A DNA stretch of 64,000 nucleotides from Neoarius graeffei (taxonomy: Eukaryota > Chordata > Actinopteri > Siluriformes > Ariidae): positions 63,537,741 to 63,601,740 of the forward strand of contig NC_083577.1 of assembly GCF_027579695.1 (NCBI RefSeq). The letters run 5' to 3'. The notes below the pieces were generated by a model. That model was not told the DNA's origin, searched no databases, and saw nothing but the letters and a program-made list of their open reading frames with translations. Shown here one piece after another: positions 20,989 to 30,690 of the stretch. The translations under genes were made by a program, and so were the position numbers. The first letter of the stretch is position 1; each line of letters starts with the position of its first letter.

Positions 20989-21590
20989 ATGCCACATAGA
21001 TATGTTGCTACACCCACCAGCAACATGACAGAAAGTGGATTTATGTTGCATTCATGGCCCAAGAATGTTCAAACTGCAAAGATTTGGACGCGTTTTGCGA
21101 GAAGTTCACGGGCACATTGGGCACCTACGAAGTGGTTTCTCCTCTGCTCTGCACATTTTACTGAAGACTCGTACGAGACCTCTGATCTGTTGAGGAGCGT
21201 TGGCTATAAGCCCGTATTGAAAGAGGGTGCAGTACCAACAATTAAAGGAAAAGAAAACTACAAGAAAAGGAAAGTAAGTTCAGTTGCACCAGTTCTCCCA
21301 GAGTGTGAGCCGAGGGTTGTTCCTAAAACCCGGGACGGAACGGGATGGGACGTGAGGTGACATATTATCACTCGGGCAGTGACCTCCCCACGGTTGTTGC
21401 TAAAACTGGTGACGTCCCGTCCCGTCCCAGGTTTTAGTAATTGCCTGAGCCGAGCAGTAATGGCAGAGTACTCAGTATGGAGAAAATGGAGAATGAGTGG
21501 ACCAGCCGTGTGATTTCTCCGCTGGATATGCTTACCTTAGCAGCAATATCTCGCCCTTACGTGGAAGAAGCAAATGAACGGAGAACTGAA
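20989..21590 (+). pseudogene. THAP-domain protein remnant, zinc ligands lost
   Basis: The frame starts MPHRYVATPTSN and keeps the THAP core (KIWTRFARSSRAHW, LLCSAHF, GAVPT). Compared with the copy at 61476, the first two zinc ligands are gone: Cys5 reads Tyr and Cys10 reads Thr. The third and fourth ligands (C-x2-H in CSAHF) remain. The frame runs on past the AVPT box into a basic segment (KKRKVSSV). It is broken at 21315 by the 131-bp MITE and resumes after it. Confidence 0.8.
21315..21445. mobile_element. 131-bp MITE with ~39-bp TIRs and 9-bp direct repeats
   Basis: The ends are inverted copies built on CTAAAACCYGGGACGG and GGGACGT. The element is flanked by TGAGCCGAG at 21306-21314 and 21446-21454. 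A TSD of 8-9 bp suggests a hAT- or P-type mobilising enzyme. No coding capacity. The direct repeats are identical, so insertion looks recent. Confidence 0.85.
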
Positions 21591-21805
21591 TGAACAACTG
21601 AAAGTCAGATTGTTTCAAAACAATCGGCCACAAGGTCGGCCTTCAAGAAGCGAGAACACAGACGGGTAAGCTGCGACTCTTATTTGGATACAAAACACTA
21701 AAAACAACACTCGCTGTTTACCTGCATTTAGATTAATACATGTAACTTGTATTGTGTGTTTAAGTTACCGGTATAAGATTATTTAATTTGCTTCAGAATG
21801 GGATT

Positions 21806-22168
21806 GGGCGGCACGGTGGTGTAGTGGTTAGCGCTGTCGCCTCACAGCAAGAAGGTCCGGGTTCGAGCCCCGTGGCCGGCGAGGGCCTTTCTGTGTGGAG
21901 TTTGCATGTTCTCCCCGTGTCCGTGTGGGTTTCCTCCGGGTGCTCCGGTTTCCCCCAAAGACATGCAGGTTAGGTTAACTGGTGACTCTAAATTGACCGT
22001 AGGTGTGAGTGTGAATGGTTGTCTGTGTCTATGTGTCAGCCCTGTGATGACCTGGCGACTTGTCCAGGGTGTACCCCGGCTTTCACCCGTAGTCAGCTGG
22101 GATAGGCTCCAGCTTGCCTGCGACCCTGTAGAACAGGATAAAGCGGCTAGAGATAATGAGATGAGATA
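21806..22168 (+). mobile_element. tRNA-Val-like SINE inside the THAP element, 11-bp TSD
   Basis: AGAATGGGATT at 21795-21805 and 22169-22179. Full length with ATGAG tail. The central GTGAATGTGAG segment is shortened. Confidence 0.95.
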
Positions 22169-22610
22169 AGAATGGGATTATCTCAGTTCATCTGATTATT
22201 TAATTAACCTTTTACATTTTATCAGTGAAAATGCATGCATGTACATGTATGTTGCCTAAGTTATAACATCCATCCTGTTTTAATGAGAGTCAACCCACAA
22301 TCAGTGAAGTCAAATCAGTCTTAGTTGAGCAAGTCGGTAATGGTATTTCTTACTTTCACCATAAATTTTTATTTATATGACTTTGGTCTATAGCTGTCAA
22401 AAGCCTTGGCCTTAAAACCAGTTACCACAGTGACATCATGCAATCAGGGCTGGCTGGCTCAGCGGGGCGGCTCAAATGCCAACTTTGCGATTGATTTTAA
22501 CTCTCAAAAATATATTTTTTTATTCCCATTTATGCAGCATACAAGAGTCAGGGATGGAGATACTATCCACTCAGAAATGTATTTAAAAATAAAGGTTCTG
22601 CGTATCTCCT

Positions 22611-24061
22611 TTAAGGTGGCCTCAGCCGAGCTGCATGCCTTGAAGACCAATCTCTGCAGTCGGACATGCAGGCGGCGAGCTCAGCATTGTTAGCTGCCCC
22701 AACATCCCTCATGAGTGTATCGACTAGTGTAGTCGCTGAATGACCAGGATGCCTCAATCCATGCGTGGGCTCCCACGGAATGAGTTGACTTGTGGGTAGC
22801 TCATTGTGCCTGAGGCAGTGACCAGCCAGGCCAAGCCTCCTCCAGGCCACCTTGTCGGAGATCCTTGGGAGGTCACTGTAGAGCTCTTTGTTGGGAATGT
22901 GGTCCTGCCAACTGATGTTTCAGGCAACACGCAGCATGCGGGTGTATGAGCCATCCAGTGACTTCTGGAGGGAGATGTTCAGGGCCCAACACTCGCAACC
23001 ATACAGGAGTATGGATTCCACCATTACGCAGAACAGCTTGATCTTGAGTTCTCGTGATATGATGGATTTTCAGACACCTCTCATGTTGTTAAGGGCCTTC
23101 CACACAAGAGCCTTTCAGATCTTCATGTCATGTTCGGTGGAGCCAATCCATGAGCTGAGATATTTAAAATCGCTCACGACCTCAAGGGGCTTTCCAGTTT
23201 TTGTCCTAGGTGAGGCTGTGAGGGGAACATTGCAGGTCATAACTTTGGTTTTCTGGTCATTGACAAAGAGTCCGATTTCATTACACTCTTCTTCTACACC
23301 TAGCAGCAGTTCCTGGGCCTGCAGGATGTCGTCAGAGAGCAAGGCAATGTCATCGGTGAAGTCCAGATCTGTAAGTGCTTTCTGAGGGTACCTTCATGAT
23401 TTTCGGGGAGTGAGCGTAAGACCAAGCTCTGTTTCTTTCCCATCAATGGCTTTCCTGAGAGCGTAGTCAAGAACCATCACAAACAAGAATGGAGCGAGTG
23501 TGTCCCCTTGGAGTATGCCTGCGGTGATCTTGAACTCATAGGAAATGCCATCAGCAGTGACAGCTCTAGCTCTAGTGTTGGTGTACATTGCTCTGATGGC
23601 ACTAAGCAACCTGGGTGGGATACCATACGCTTTTAGGATCTTGAACATTTTGTCACGCCGGATGGAATCAAAAGCCTTCTTGAAGTCTACGAATGTGATG
23701 ACTGCTGAGAGATTGTTCTTCCTTACTTCTTCAAGGATGTGGTGTAGTGCCAGAATGTGGCTCATTGTCGATCTGCCTTTCCGAAATCCATTCTGATTGA
23801 ATCTAAGGTGAGGTTCAGTGGGACCGTGGATGCGATTGAGTATCATTCGGTTAAAGATCTTGGCAATGACACAAGTGAGGCTTATTCCTCTGTAACTGTC
23901 GGTGTTAGACAGGTTGCCTGATTTGGGAAGTAGGATGATGTTGGAGAGTGACCACTGATTTGACTTTTCACCATACATCAGCAACCGGTTACAGAAGAAG
24001 ATTATGTCGTCCAGGTCACAGGTTTTGTAGACCTCTGGTAGAATGCCATCAGGGACTAAAT
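22611..24061 (-). pseudogene. Non-LTR retrotransposon reverse transcriptase fragment
   Basis: Read on the minus strand from 24061: a PDGILPEVYK start, KSGNLSNTDSYRGISLT, palm block A FVDFKKAFDSI (about 23665-23700), the QGDTLAPFLF block, then LTDLDFTDDIALLS with the catalytic YxDD-type FTDD. The post-RT region ends in RRLGLAGHCLRHNELP and WSSRHAARLRPP. The 5' part (endonuclease) is absent, as is the 3' UTR. In-frame TGA codons interrupt it, including one at 23394-23396 (KS*R), which fits CGA-to-TGA decay. An RTE-related clade is possible but not established. Confidence 0.88.
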
Positions 24062-24230
24062 TAAAAATGAGCATATATTAAAAACAACAACAATAAGATT
24101 CCTCAGGTTCAACATTTGATATGTTGTCTTTGTACTATTTTCAGTGAACTATAGGATTTCCATGATTTGCAAATTATCACATTCTGTTTTTATTTACATT
24201 TTAACGCCCCACCTTTTTTGGAAACTTGTA

Positions 24231-25540
24231 TGTGTGTGTGTGTGTGTTGATTGATTGATTGATTGATTGATATAAGATGGCATCTCCTATTATTCTTCCT
24301 CAGGTTAAGCTCTAAGGAAATCGAGTAGAGTAGTGATTACAGGGTAAATAAAATGTGACTTTCTGGTCCTTTTAATTCCATCTGTGTGTGTGTGTGTTTT
24401 TTTTTAATGGATTTGAAAAGAGTTTTTAAATTTCCCGATGGGTGTGCTAAATCTTTCCTACCAGTAGTGTGAGGTGTAACAACCACTGTCACTGGCAAAT
24501 ACTGCACATGGCCAGCAAATTCCCCAAGCTCAGTGCCATGCTCTAATAACAGTCCGGAATGATGGGTTGGGTGCATATGGAAAGTAGTGCGAGCACAATA
24601 TCATTCTTGACTGCTCTAGTCTGCAAATTAAATCCAACCTTAGCACACTCTTCAGCAACATTATTCAACACATGCACATAAAGAAAGATTCCCACTGAGA
24701 GGCTGAACTTCCTGTGCTGTTCTCTCACTCTCAGAGTAACAGTGTATTTTCTAAACTCTATCCCATGGATGGTGTCCGTATCAGCTCCCATATGCTGTCT
24801 CTGACAAACCTCTGTAAATTTTGACGGTTAACATGGAGGCTGTTTGTGTTTTCTTTTCTGTTTTAAACGTTTCTCCATGTTCTGCCACTTGCATGTTTTC
24901 ACACCTCTCTTACCTCTTGTCCTCTACCTCTTTCATTCTCTGAAGCTGTGTCCCTCCTCCCTCCATCTCTCTGCAGTGTTGTTATTGTAGCTCTGTGTGC
25001 TGCTGAAATGTAGTGGGAATAAACTGTATGGAACAACACACATATCGGACACGTCCTGTGAATCCATGAACAACTGGGTAGCATTGCTATTAAATGATAA
25101 TGCCTCGACATTAATATTTCATCCTGATAAACCTCTGTACACTCAGACACACAAATGCACAAAGACAACAAAGGTAGATAATTCAGACCAAGCCCTTGGG
25201 CACAGTACTCAGGTTCTAACCTAGACACACACACCTACATGAATATACAGGTAAACTATGACTCAGTTTATTACTAAATCATGAATGCAGATTCCAGACT
25301 GCGAGTTCTCCCGAGATCTCACCCAGCATCTCTCATCTTCCCACGCATCAGAGAACATCCGACTGCTGCTATTGCTACCTTATGTAAGGCTTTCGTTGAA
25401 AGCAGCTCTCTCAATGCAGGAGGTCAGGAGGGAAAGACCGACCAGAGACTGACAGCCTCGACTCAATCTCACATTAGAAATACTGCAGAGGATGTGATTT
25501 CATAAGACTGTAATGCAGTGCCATATAACAAAATATTTAT
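24231..25540. other. Non-coding with short GT and GATT microsatellites, no gene recognised
   Basis: (GT)n at 24231-24247 and (GATT)n at 24247-24272. The remaining frames are short and without motifs. Confidence 0.5.
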
Positions 25541-25544
25541 TATT

Positions 25545-25880
25545 CATTCATTCATCTTCAGTAAGAGCTTTATCCTGGTCAAGGTCGTGGTAGATCCTAG
25601 GTCTATTCTAGCAACACTGGGAGCGATGCGGGAATTGACCCTGGACTGGAAGTCGGTTCATTGCGTGGGCATCATGTATGCACAAATTCACACTTGGGGC
25701 AATTTAGCGTAACCAAATTCACACACCTGTATGTTTTTGGACAGTGGGAGGAAACCAGAGAACCCAGAGTAAATCCAAATGGACACAGGGAAAACATACG
25801 AAACTATATAGACAGTAACCCAAGCTCAGGATCAAACTGGAGACCCTGCAGTTGTGACATGCACCATTATGCCCCTTAAC
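25545..25880. repeat. Dispersed 'CTTTATCCTGGTCA' repeat, copy 1
   Basis: Contains CATTCATCTTCAGTAAGAGC, AGCTTTATCCTGGTCAAGGT, AACACTGGGAGCGATGCGGG and a SINE-like 3' half (TGTTTTTGGACAGTGGGAGG). Shorter relatives lie at 33285-33425 and 46262-46445. It resembles the dominant SINE only in the GGAGGAAACC region, so it is probably a distinct, older SINE-type family. Confidence 0.6.
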
Positions 25881-26213
25881 AGATGCATATGTTACAGGTC
25901 AGAACTGAAGGTCAGGTGGAATTTTTCAACCTAGGTTAGAATTTTTAACCCAGTTCATAATTTGCTCCTTGTGTTAGGGAGACTTACTACTGTATATCTA
26001 GGTTTAGGGTTAGGACTTGGAAAGACTTTGTATTTTAAACTACTTGATGACATAATAAGACTGGACTCATTAATCCATACATCCATTTTGGCATATTACT
26101 ACAGTGACATGGCCGCTCTGACAACTTCAGCCATCGAAGTTTCTAGGGAGCATTACAGTAGTGGTTTCTCATTGCCTTCTACTGGATTATCATAGAGGTT
26201 TTGTCCTCTCAAC

Positions 26214-26216
<3 letters not shown>

Positions 26217-26290
<74 letters not shown>
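26217..26290. repeat. (CA)n microsatellite
   Basis: About 37 uninterrupted CA units, abutting a SINE fragment at the position where that SINE normally carries CATTCACACTCACATTCACA. The array probably grew from the SINE's own CA-rich segment. Confidence 0.97.
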
Positions 26291-26293
<3 letters not shown>

Positions 26294-26481
26294 TGGACAA
26301 TTTTGAGCCACCAGTTAACCTAACCTGCATGTCTTTGGACTGGGGGGGGGAAACTGGAGCACCGGGAGGGAACCTATGCGGACACGGGGAGAACATGCAA
26401 ACTCCACACAGAAAGGCCCCCGTCGAACCCAGAACCTTCTTGCTGTGAGGCGACAGTGCTAACTACACCACCACTGTGCTG
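26291..26481 (-). mobile_element. SINE fragment (head and centre), older
   Basis: Minus copy beginning at CTATGGACAATTTTGAGCCA and ending near the degraded head at CACTGTGCTGTGG. The tail half is replaced by the CA microsatellite. Confidence 0.85.
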
Positions 26482-26883
26482 TGGACTCATTAATAAATTC
26501 AATATACACATACATCACTCCTTCCAATGCAATTGTTACTGGCCTAGTGGTTAAGGTGTCTGGTTAAGAATCAGAAGGTTCTGAGTCCAAATCTTGGTTA
26601 AGTCTGAAGCAAGATATGTTTAAAAACAAATTAGGTAGACAGATAAGAGGAAATACCTAGGTAGGTGGAGACAGAAAGGAAGTGGATGGAAGAAAAAGAT
26701 GTGATAGAAAAACCCTTTTGAAGAATCTTAGATGATCCAAAATTTTTACCTCAGTTGGAAATTATGAACTAGGTTAAAAATTTTAACCCCGGTCAAAAAA
26801 ACAAACAAGCAAACAAACAAACAAACCCGAGGTTGAACATTTTTGACCTGCAACACGCATATATCAACTATAATGAAGTGAAC
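26482..26883. other. Non-coding; tRNA-like remnant near 26540
   Basis: The text CCTAGTGGTTAAGGTGTCTGG with AAGGTTCTGAGTCCAAATC about 30 bp later looks like the A and B boxes of a decayed tRNA-derived repeat. It is not a functional tRNA, since the B box is altered. No gene otherwise. Confidence 0.4.
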
Positions 26884-26895
26884 ATAATGTAACAC

Positions 26896-27286
26896 GGGGC
26901 GGCACGGTGGTGTAGTGGTTAGCACTGTTGCCTCACAGCAAGAAGGTCCGGGTTCGAGCCCCAGGGCCGGCGAGGGCCTTTCTGTGCGGAGTTTGCATGT
27001 TGTCCGCGTGGGTTTCCTCCGGGTGCTCCGGTTTCCCCCACAGTCCAAAGACATGCAGGTTAGGTTAACTGCTGACTCTAAATTGAGCGTAGGTGTGAAT
27101 GTGAGTGTGAATGGTTGTCTGTGTCTATGTGTCAGCCCTGTGATGACCTGGCGACTTGTCCAGGGTGTACCCCGCCTTTCGCCCGTAGTCAGCTGGGATA
27201 GGCTTCAGCTTGCCTGCGACCCTGTAGAACAGGATAAAGCAGCTACAGATAATGAGATGAGATGAGATGAGATGAGATAATGTAAC
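26896..27286 (+). mobile_element. tRNA-Val-like SINE, full length, 12-bp TSD
   Basis: ATAATGTAACAC at 26884-26895 and 27287-27298. A short deletion removes part of GTTCTCCCCGTGTCC. The tail has five ATGAG-type units. Confidence 0.95.
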
Positions 27287-27298
27287 ACTTGTGTTCAT

Positions 27299-28300
27299 AT
27301 TCTTATTCACTTTGTGAATAAGAGCACCATTCTCAAAATTTACACTAGTTGAAACCTAGCTGAATTTTTTTAAGTAGAGAAAGAGAGGGTTTGGACAGAT
27401 ATTATTTAAAAAAAAAAGGATTTGCCTTATTTATTATTCTTTGTTTTGTTTTCATGTTCCTTGGTCGTCTACACAGTTGGACTTATTTGAACTAAACTCC
27501 TTTTATTTTCCTGAGAAGCCTAACATGCTTTTCCAGTCTCCTGTTGTGCATCTTCACCACACCACGCATATGAACACGCAAACTCAAATTGCCCACGGCA
27601 GCCCCGTGTGAACACATCAGCACATGTTTACCGGTCACTGCACCAATGTGACATGATGACTTTAACATATGAAACAAAGCAGAAGCTTCCCTGAGCAAAT
27701 CAAGCGTGCTGCCACTGGACTAAAGACAGCTTTCTATAGCACAGTCAAATGTGTAAATATCCCCTGGTGCACAACTCTAAAAGTTGGGAGAAAAAATTAG
27801 ACTGCAGTCTACATTGCCCTGAGACAGCAAATTCAAAAGTGTTGTTTTTGCAGTTTGGGAAAAAAAAGATGGGGGGAAAAAAAACCCGTCAAAAATCTGA
27901 CCTTTCATTTTCGGGTATTTTTGGTGTGGACCAACGTGTTTATGCAGGCCTAGAACAATTTTAGGTCCTGACCTTGTATTTTAATCCTGCATAAATATTG
28001 TGACAGTTGGCTGAACCCTGGTTTTAACTATTTAACGGTTGCATTGTCCGAAAACTCACCACAGCACTGACCATGTTTTGCTAAATGAATGGGTTGGAAC
28101 AAACAGAAACCGCCGTTGTGTTTAGTTGTTGGGCATAACCAGGTTTGACTCAGAAAAGTCACTGAGGTTGAAAAGCTATGATGCTCTAAAGGCTGCTAGC
28201 TTTGTTAATACGAGAAAAAAAAAGGAAACCTGACACTACAACTTGGCAAGATAAACAGAACAAAAGTGCTCTATTTGATGTTTTGGGTTAAGTGGGATAA
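27299..28300. other. Non-coding, no gene recognised
   Basis: No repeat or coding element I can name. Poly-purine stretches occur near 27400 and 27860-27890. Confidence 0.5.
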
Positions 28301-28816
28301 TCATAATTATTATACATACAGGACACTTTTTCAATGGAATAAAAACGTATTCTATTCCCTTCTAGCAGGTTTCATTCATTTGGTTTGATAGCATGCAATA
28401 TTGTTCGCATATCACTTATCCTTCAGATACTATGTCACTCTACCCAATTGAGAATGAGCATTGAATAGGTTTACGACATTGCATGGTTGTCAAGACAACA
28501 TGACATCATACATCGGAGCTGATGCGAATATCCAATGAGAAACTTTTCTGCCGTGCATGCGCACAAGCATTTCTTTGTTCGCCAGGAAAGAGAAAGACGC
28601 GTTGAACACCCGAAAGGCTACCAAAACTTCATTAGATATTCTTCATGCATATTTACAAGCAGTGGCGAACCGTTACTATTAGAGCTGGGACTTCAGCTCA
28701 GTCAAAACTTAGCCAGAGACACCAAAAAGGCAACAGAGCAAAGGATTTTGCAAGGGATTGGTGGCAGGCTGCCAGGCAACTCTGTTATGTGTAGTTATTG
28801 ATGTTGATTTTAAAAG

Positions 28817-29373
28817 TCTCATCTCATCTCATCTCATTTTCATCCACTTATCCGGGGCTGGGTCGCGGAAGCAGCAGTCTGAGCATGGAAGCCCAGACTT
28901 CCCTCTCCACGGACACCTCGGCCAGCTCCTCGGGAAGAACACCGAGGCGTTCCCAGGCCAGCCAAGAGACATAGTCCCTCCAGTGTGTCCTGGGTCTTCC
29001 CCGGGGCCTCCTCCTGGGGGGACATGCCTGGAACACCTCCCCAGGGAGGCGTCCAGGAGGCATCCAAAAGAGATGCCCAAGCCACCTCAGCTGATTCCTC
29101 TCGATGTGGAGGAGCAGCGGCTCTACTCCGAGCTCCGCCCGAGTGACTGTGCTTCTCACCCTATCTCTAAGGGAGCGCCCAGCCACCCTGTGAAGGAAAT
29201 TCATTTCGGCCGCTTGTATCCGCGATCTTGTTCTTTTGGTCATTACCCAAAGCTCATGACCATAGGTGAGAGTCGGAACATAGATCGACCGATAAATCGA
29301 GAGCTTCGCCTTTTGGCTCAGCTCCTTCTTCACCACGACGGACCGGTAAGGCGACTGCATCACTGCGGAGCCA
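28817..29373 (-). mobile_element. 5'-truncated LINE insertion, 557 bp, 12-bp TSD
   Basis: TGATTTTAAAAG flanks both sides (28805-28816, 29374-29385). The minus strand ends with GGGCTGGGTCGCG ... CCGGATAAGTGGATGAAAAT followed by ATGAG repeats. It encodes the C-terminal part of a reverse transcriptase-like protein (RSIYVPTLTYGHELWVMTKR, LRWLGHLFWMPPGRLP, RRRPRGRPRTHWRDYVSWLA). The frame is open to 29363. Its 3' end resembles that of the dominant SINE. Confidence 0.92.
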
Positions 29374-29850
29374 TGATTTTAAAAGCAACTAAGTAAATTA
29401 CACAGGGAAATGAATACTTAAGTCTAAGTGAAATACTGTAGTGAGCATGCGTGCAAGAAAAGTCTGGAGACAGAAATCTTAGTTTCCCAGTCGTTAGCCT
29501 GTGCTACTTGCTCTCGAAAGCACTGGCTTGACCGCTTTATTTGCATTCACTAACACTACTGATGAACGCTACACCGGCTGGAAGGTGACGTCACTGCTGA
29601 ACTAACGGCGCCGACTTGCGATTAAGCTCACATTGGCCTTTGAGAAGGCCGAGGGTGATAAATTTTTGGCCCATTATAAATCAAAATCTGATTGGTTAAT
29701 TCATCTGTCGCTTCCTACATAAACATACACTGCTATAACCTGTCCCAGCAGTGAAGTCCCAACCAATGAGTGAGCCAGCTCTAAACTCTTCTCTGCCTAG
29801 AGACAACAAACAAAAAATCTCATTGAATAATTCTATTTTAATGTTTTCAG

Positions 29851-29973
29851 GACAGTAACCCTTTCATTTCTGAAGCAAATTTGATAGAAAATGAGGCCAA
29901 ATTAGAACGAGAAGAGAATAATTATAATGAAATCATGAAAGAATTAAAGCAATTAAAGAATGAAAGAAATTAA
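29851..29973 (+). other. Candidate terminal exon, 40 codons, coiled-coil
   Basis: TTTTAATGTTTTCAG gives a good splice acceptor directly before GACAGTAACCC. The frame then reads DSNPFISEANLIENEAKLER and continues to MKELKQLKNERN before TAA. The charged heptad-like pattern suggests a C-terminal coiled coil. It lies inside the foldback element copy A, so it is probably the last exon of a transposon protein rather than a host gene. I do not recognise the protein. Confidence 0.4.
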
Positions 29974-30118
29974 ATATACCATTTGAAATGCTGATATGTT
30001 TGGGCCTTCTCTGAAGGCCGAGAAGGCCCTGACGGTTCCCCTCTGTTTACAAGAGTAAAACATACCAACGAACATCGAAAAACTGGAAAAGAGAATGTGT
30101 ACGTATAGTAATAATAAT

Positions 30119-30251
30119 AATGGCTGGCTTTTCTCGTGATATATCAGATATATTCCATTCAGCTAGCATGATACTGAACTCATCTTCAACTCATTCAATA
30201 TCATGCTAGCTGAATGGAATATATCTGATATACCACTCAACGCCAGACAAT
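30119..30251. repeat. Large hairpin, foldback family copy A
   Basis: ATATCAGATATATTCCATTC-AGCTAGCATGATA and its inverted copy, about 45 bp per arm with a short loop (CTCATCTTCAACTCA). Confidence 0.92.
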
Positions 30252-30351
30252 ATTATTTAAATGTTTTATAAAATGATTGAAATTGATAAAATGTGTTAAA
30301 AATGAAAATGATGTTCAGAATTCATAACATCTACCACATCACATAATGTAC

Positions 30352-30688
30352 ATTATATTGCCAAAAGTTTGTGGACACCTGACAATCACCCACATGTGAT
30401 TTTTGACCATCACAGTCCAGATTTAGTGCCCCTTTGCCGTTAAAATTGCTTTCCCTCTTCTAGAAAGGCTTTCCACTAGATTTTGGAGCATGACTGTGGG
30501 GATTTGTGTTCATTCAGCAGCAAGAGCATTAGTGAGGTCAGGTACTGATGTAATGTGAAGAGGTCTGGGGTTCAGTCAGCATTTCAGTTCATCCCAGTGG
30601 TGTTCAGTGGGGTTGTGGTCATCCATGCCATGCTGGAGCAGGTTTGGACCTCTTAGTTCCAGTGAAGGGAAATCTTAATACTCCAGCA
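30352..30688 (+). mobile_element. Tc1-type repeat (left part) hosting a younger Tc1 element
   Basis: Starts TATATTGCCAAAAGTTTGTG, the TIR of a common fish Tc1 family ('ttgccaaaagt...ggacacc', established knowledge), and continues to CTCCAGCA. The text resumes after 32283 with CAAGGACAATCCTATATGAT. The Tc1 copy at 30691-32281 is inserted at a TA inside it. Confidence 0.75.
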
Positions 30689-30690
30689 TA

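Larger units (their letters stand above)
20740..22610 (+). mobile_element. THAP-domain DNA transposon, copy 1, left end lost
   Basis: Shares with the copy at 60882-61740 the left segment (TTTATAAATACCTTGAGATC ... GGTAGCGGTCTGAG), the THAP exon and the right segment (GACTTTGGTCTATAGCTGTC ... GGTTCTGCGTAT). This copy keeps about 1 kb of interior that the other lacks. That interior includes a second coding-like stretch (EKMENEWTSRVISPLD, about 21480-21590) consistent with a downstream exon. It carries two younger insertions, a 131-bp MITE and a SINE. The left TIR is missing at the junction with the SINE at 20739. Confidence 0.8.
18703..24230 (-). mobile_element. Outer Tc1-like element split by two later insertions
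   Basis: The left TIR begins near 18703 (AATCCCAATACGAAAAAAAG) and the right TIR ends near 24230 (CCTTTTTTGGAAACTTG). The right TIR is cut at about 20451 (GTTACTAGCA) and resumes at about 24062 (AAAATGAGCATATATT), the order expected from the uninterrupted left TIR. Removing 19565-19938 and 20452-24061 leaves an element of about 1.5 kb. It is older and more diverged than the copies at 16657 and 30691. Confidence 0.85.
28305..30260 (+). mobile_element. Foldback-ended DNA transposon, copy A (long)
   Basis: The left part (TCAATGGAATAAAAACGTAT, ATTCCCTTCTAGCAGGTTTC, GCATTGCATGGTTGTCAAGA-type text) matches 32690-32900. The right end (30119-30251) is a large hairpin matching 33053-33189 and 49205-49340. 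Between them this copy has about 1.4 kb more than copy B. That includes a nested LINE copy (28817-29373) and a short exon-like segment (29851-29973). The coding-like start KEKDALNTRKATK is reached in frame near 28590-28640. Confidence 0.65.

Noticed and set aside
22888-23385. 165-codon plus frame
   Set aside because: Antisense shadow of the LINE reverse transcriptase on the minus strand.
28758-29396. 212-codon plus frame with Pro-rich text
   Set aside because: Antisense shadow of the LINE protein on the minus strand, which matches a known RT C-terminal pattern.
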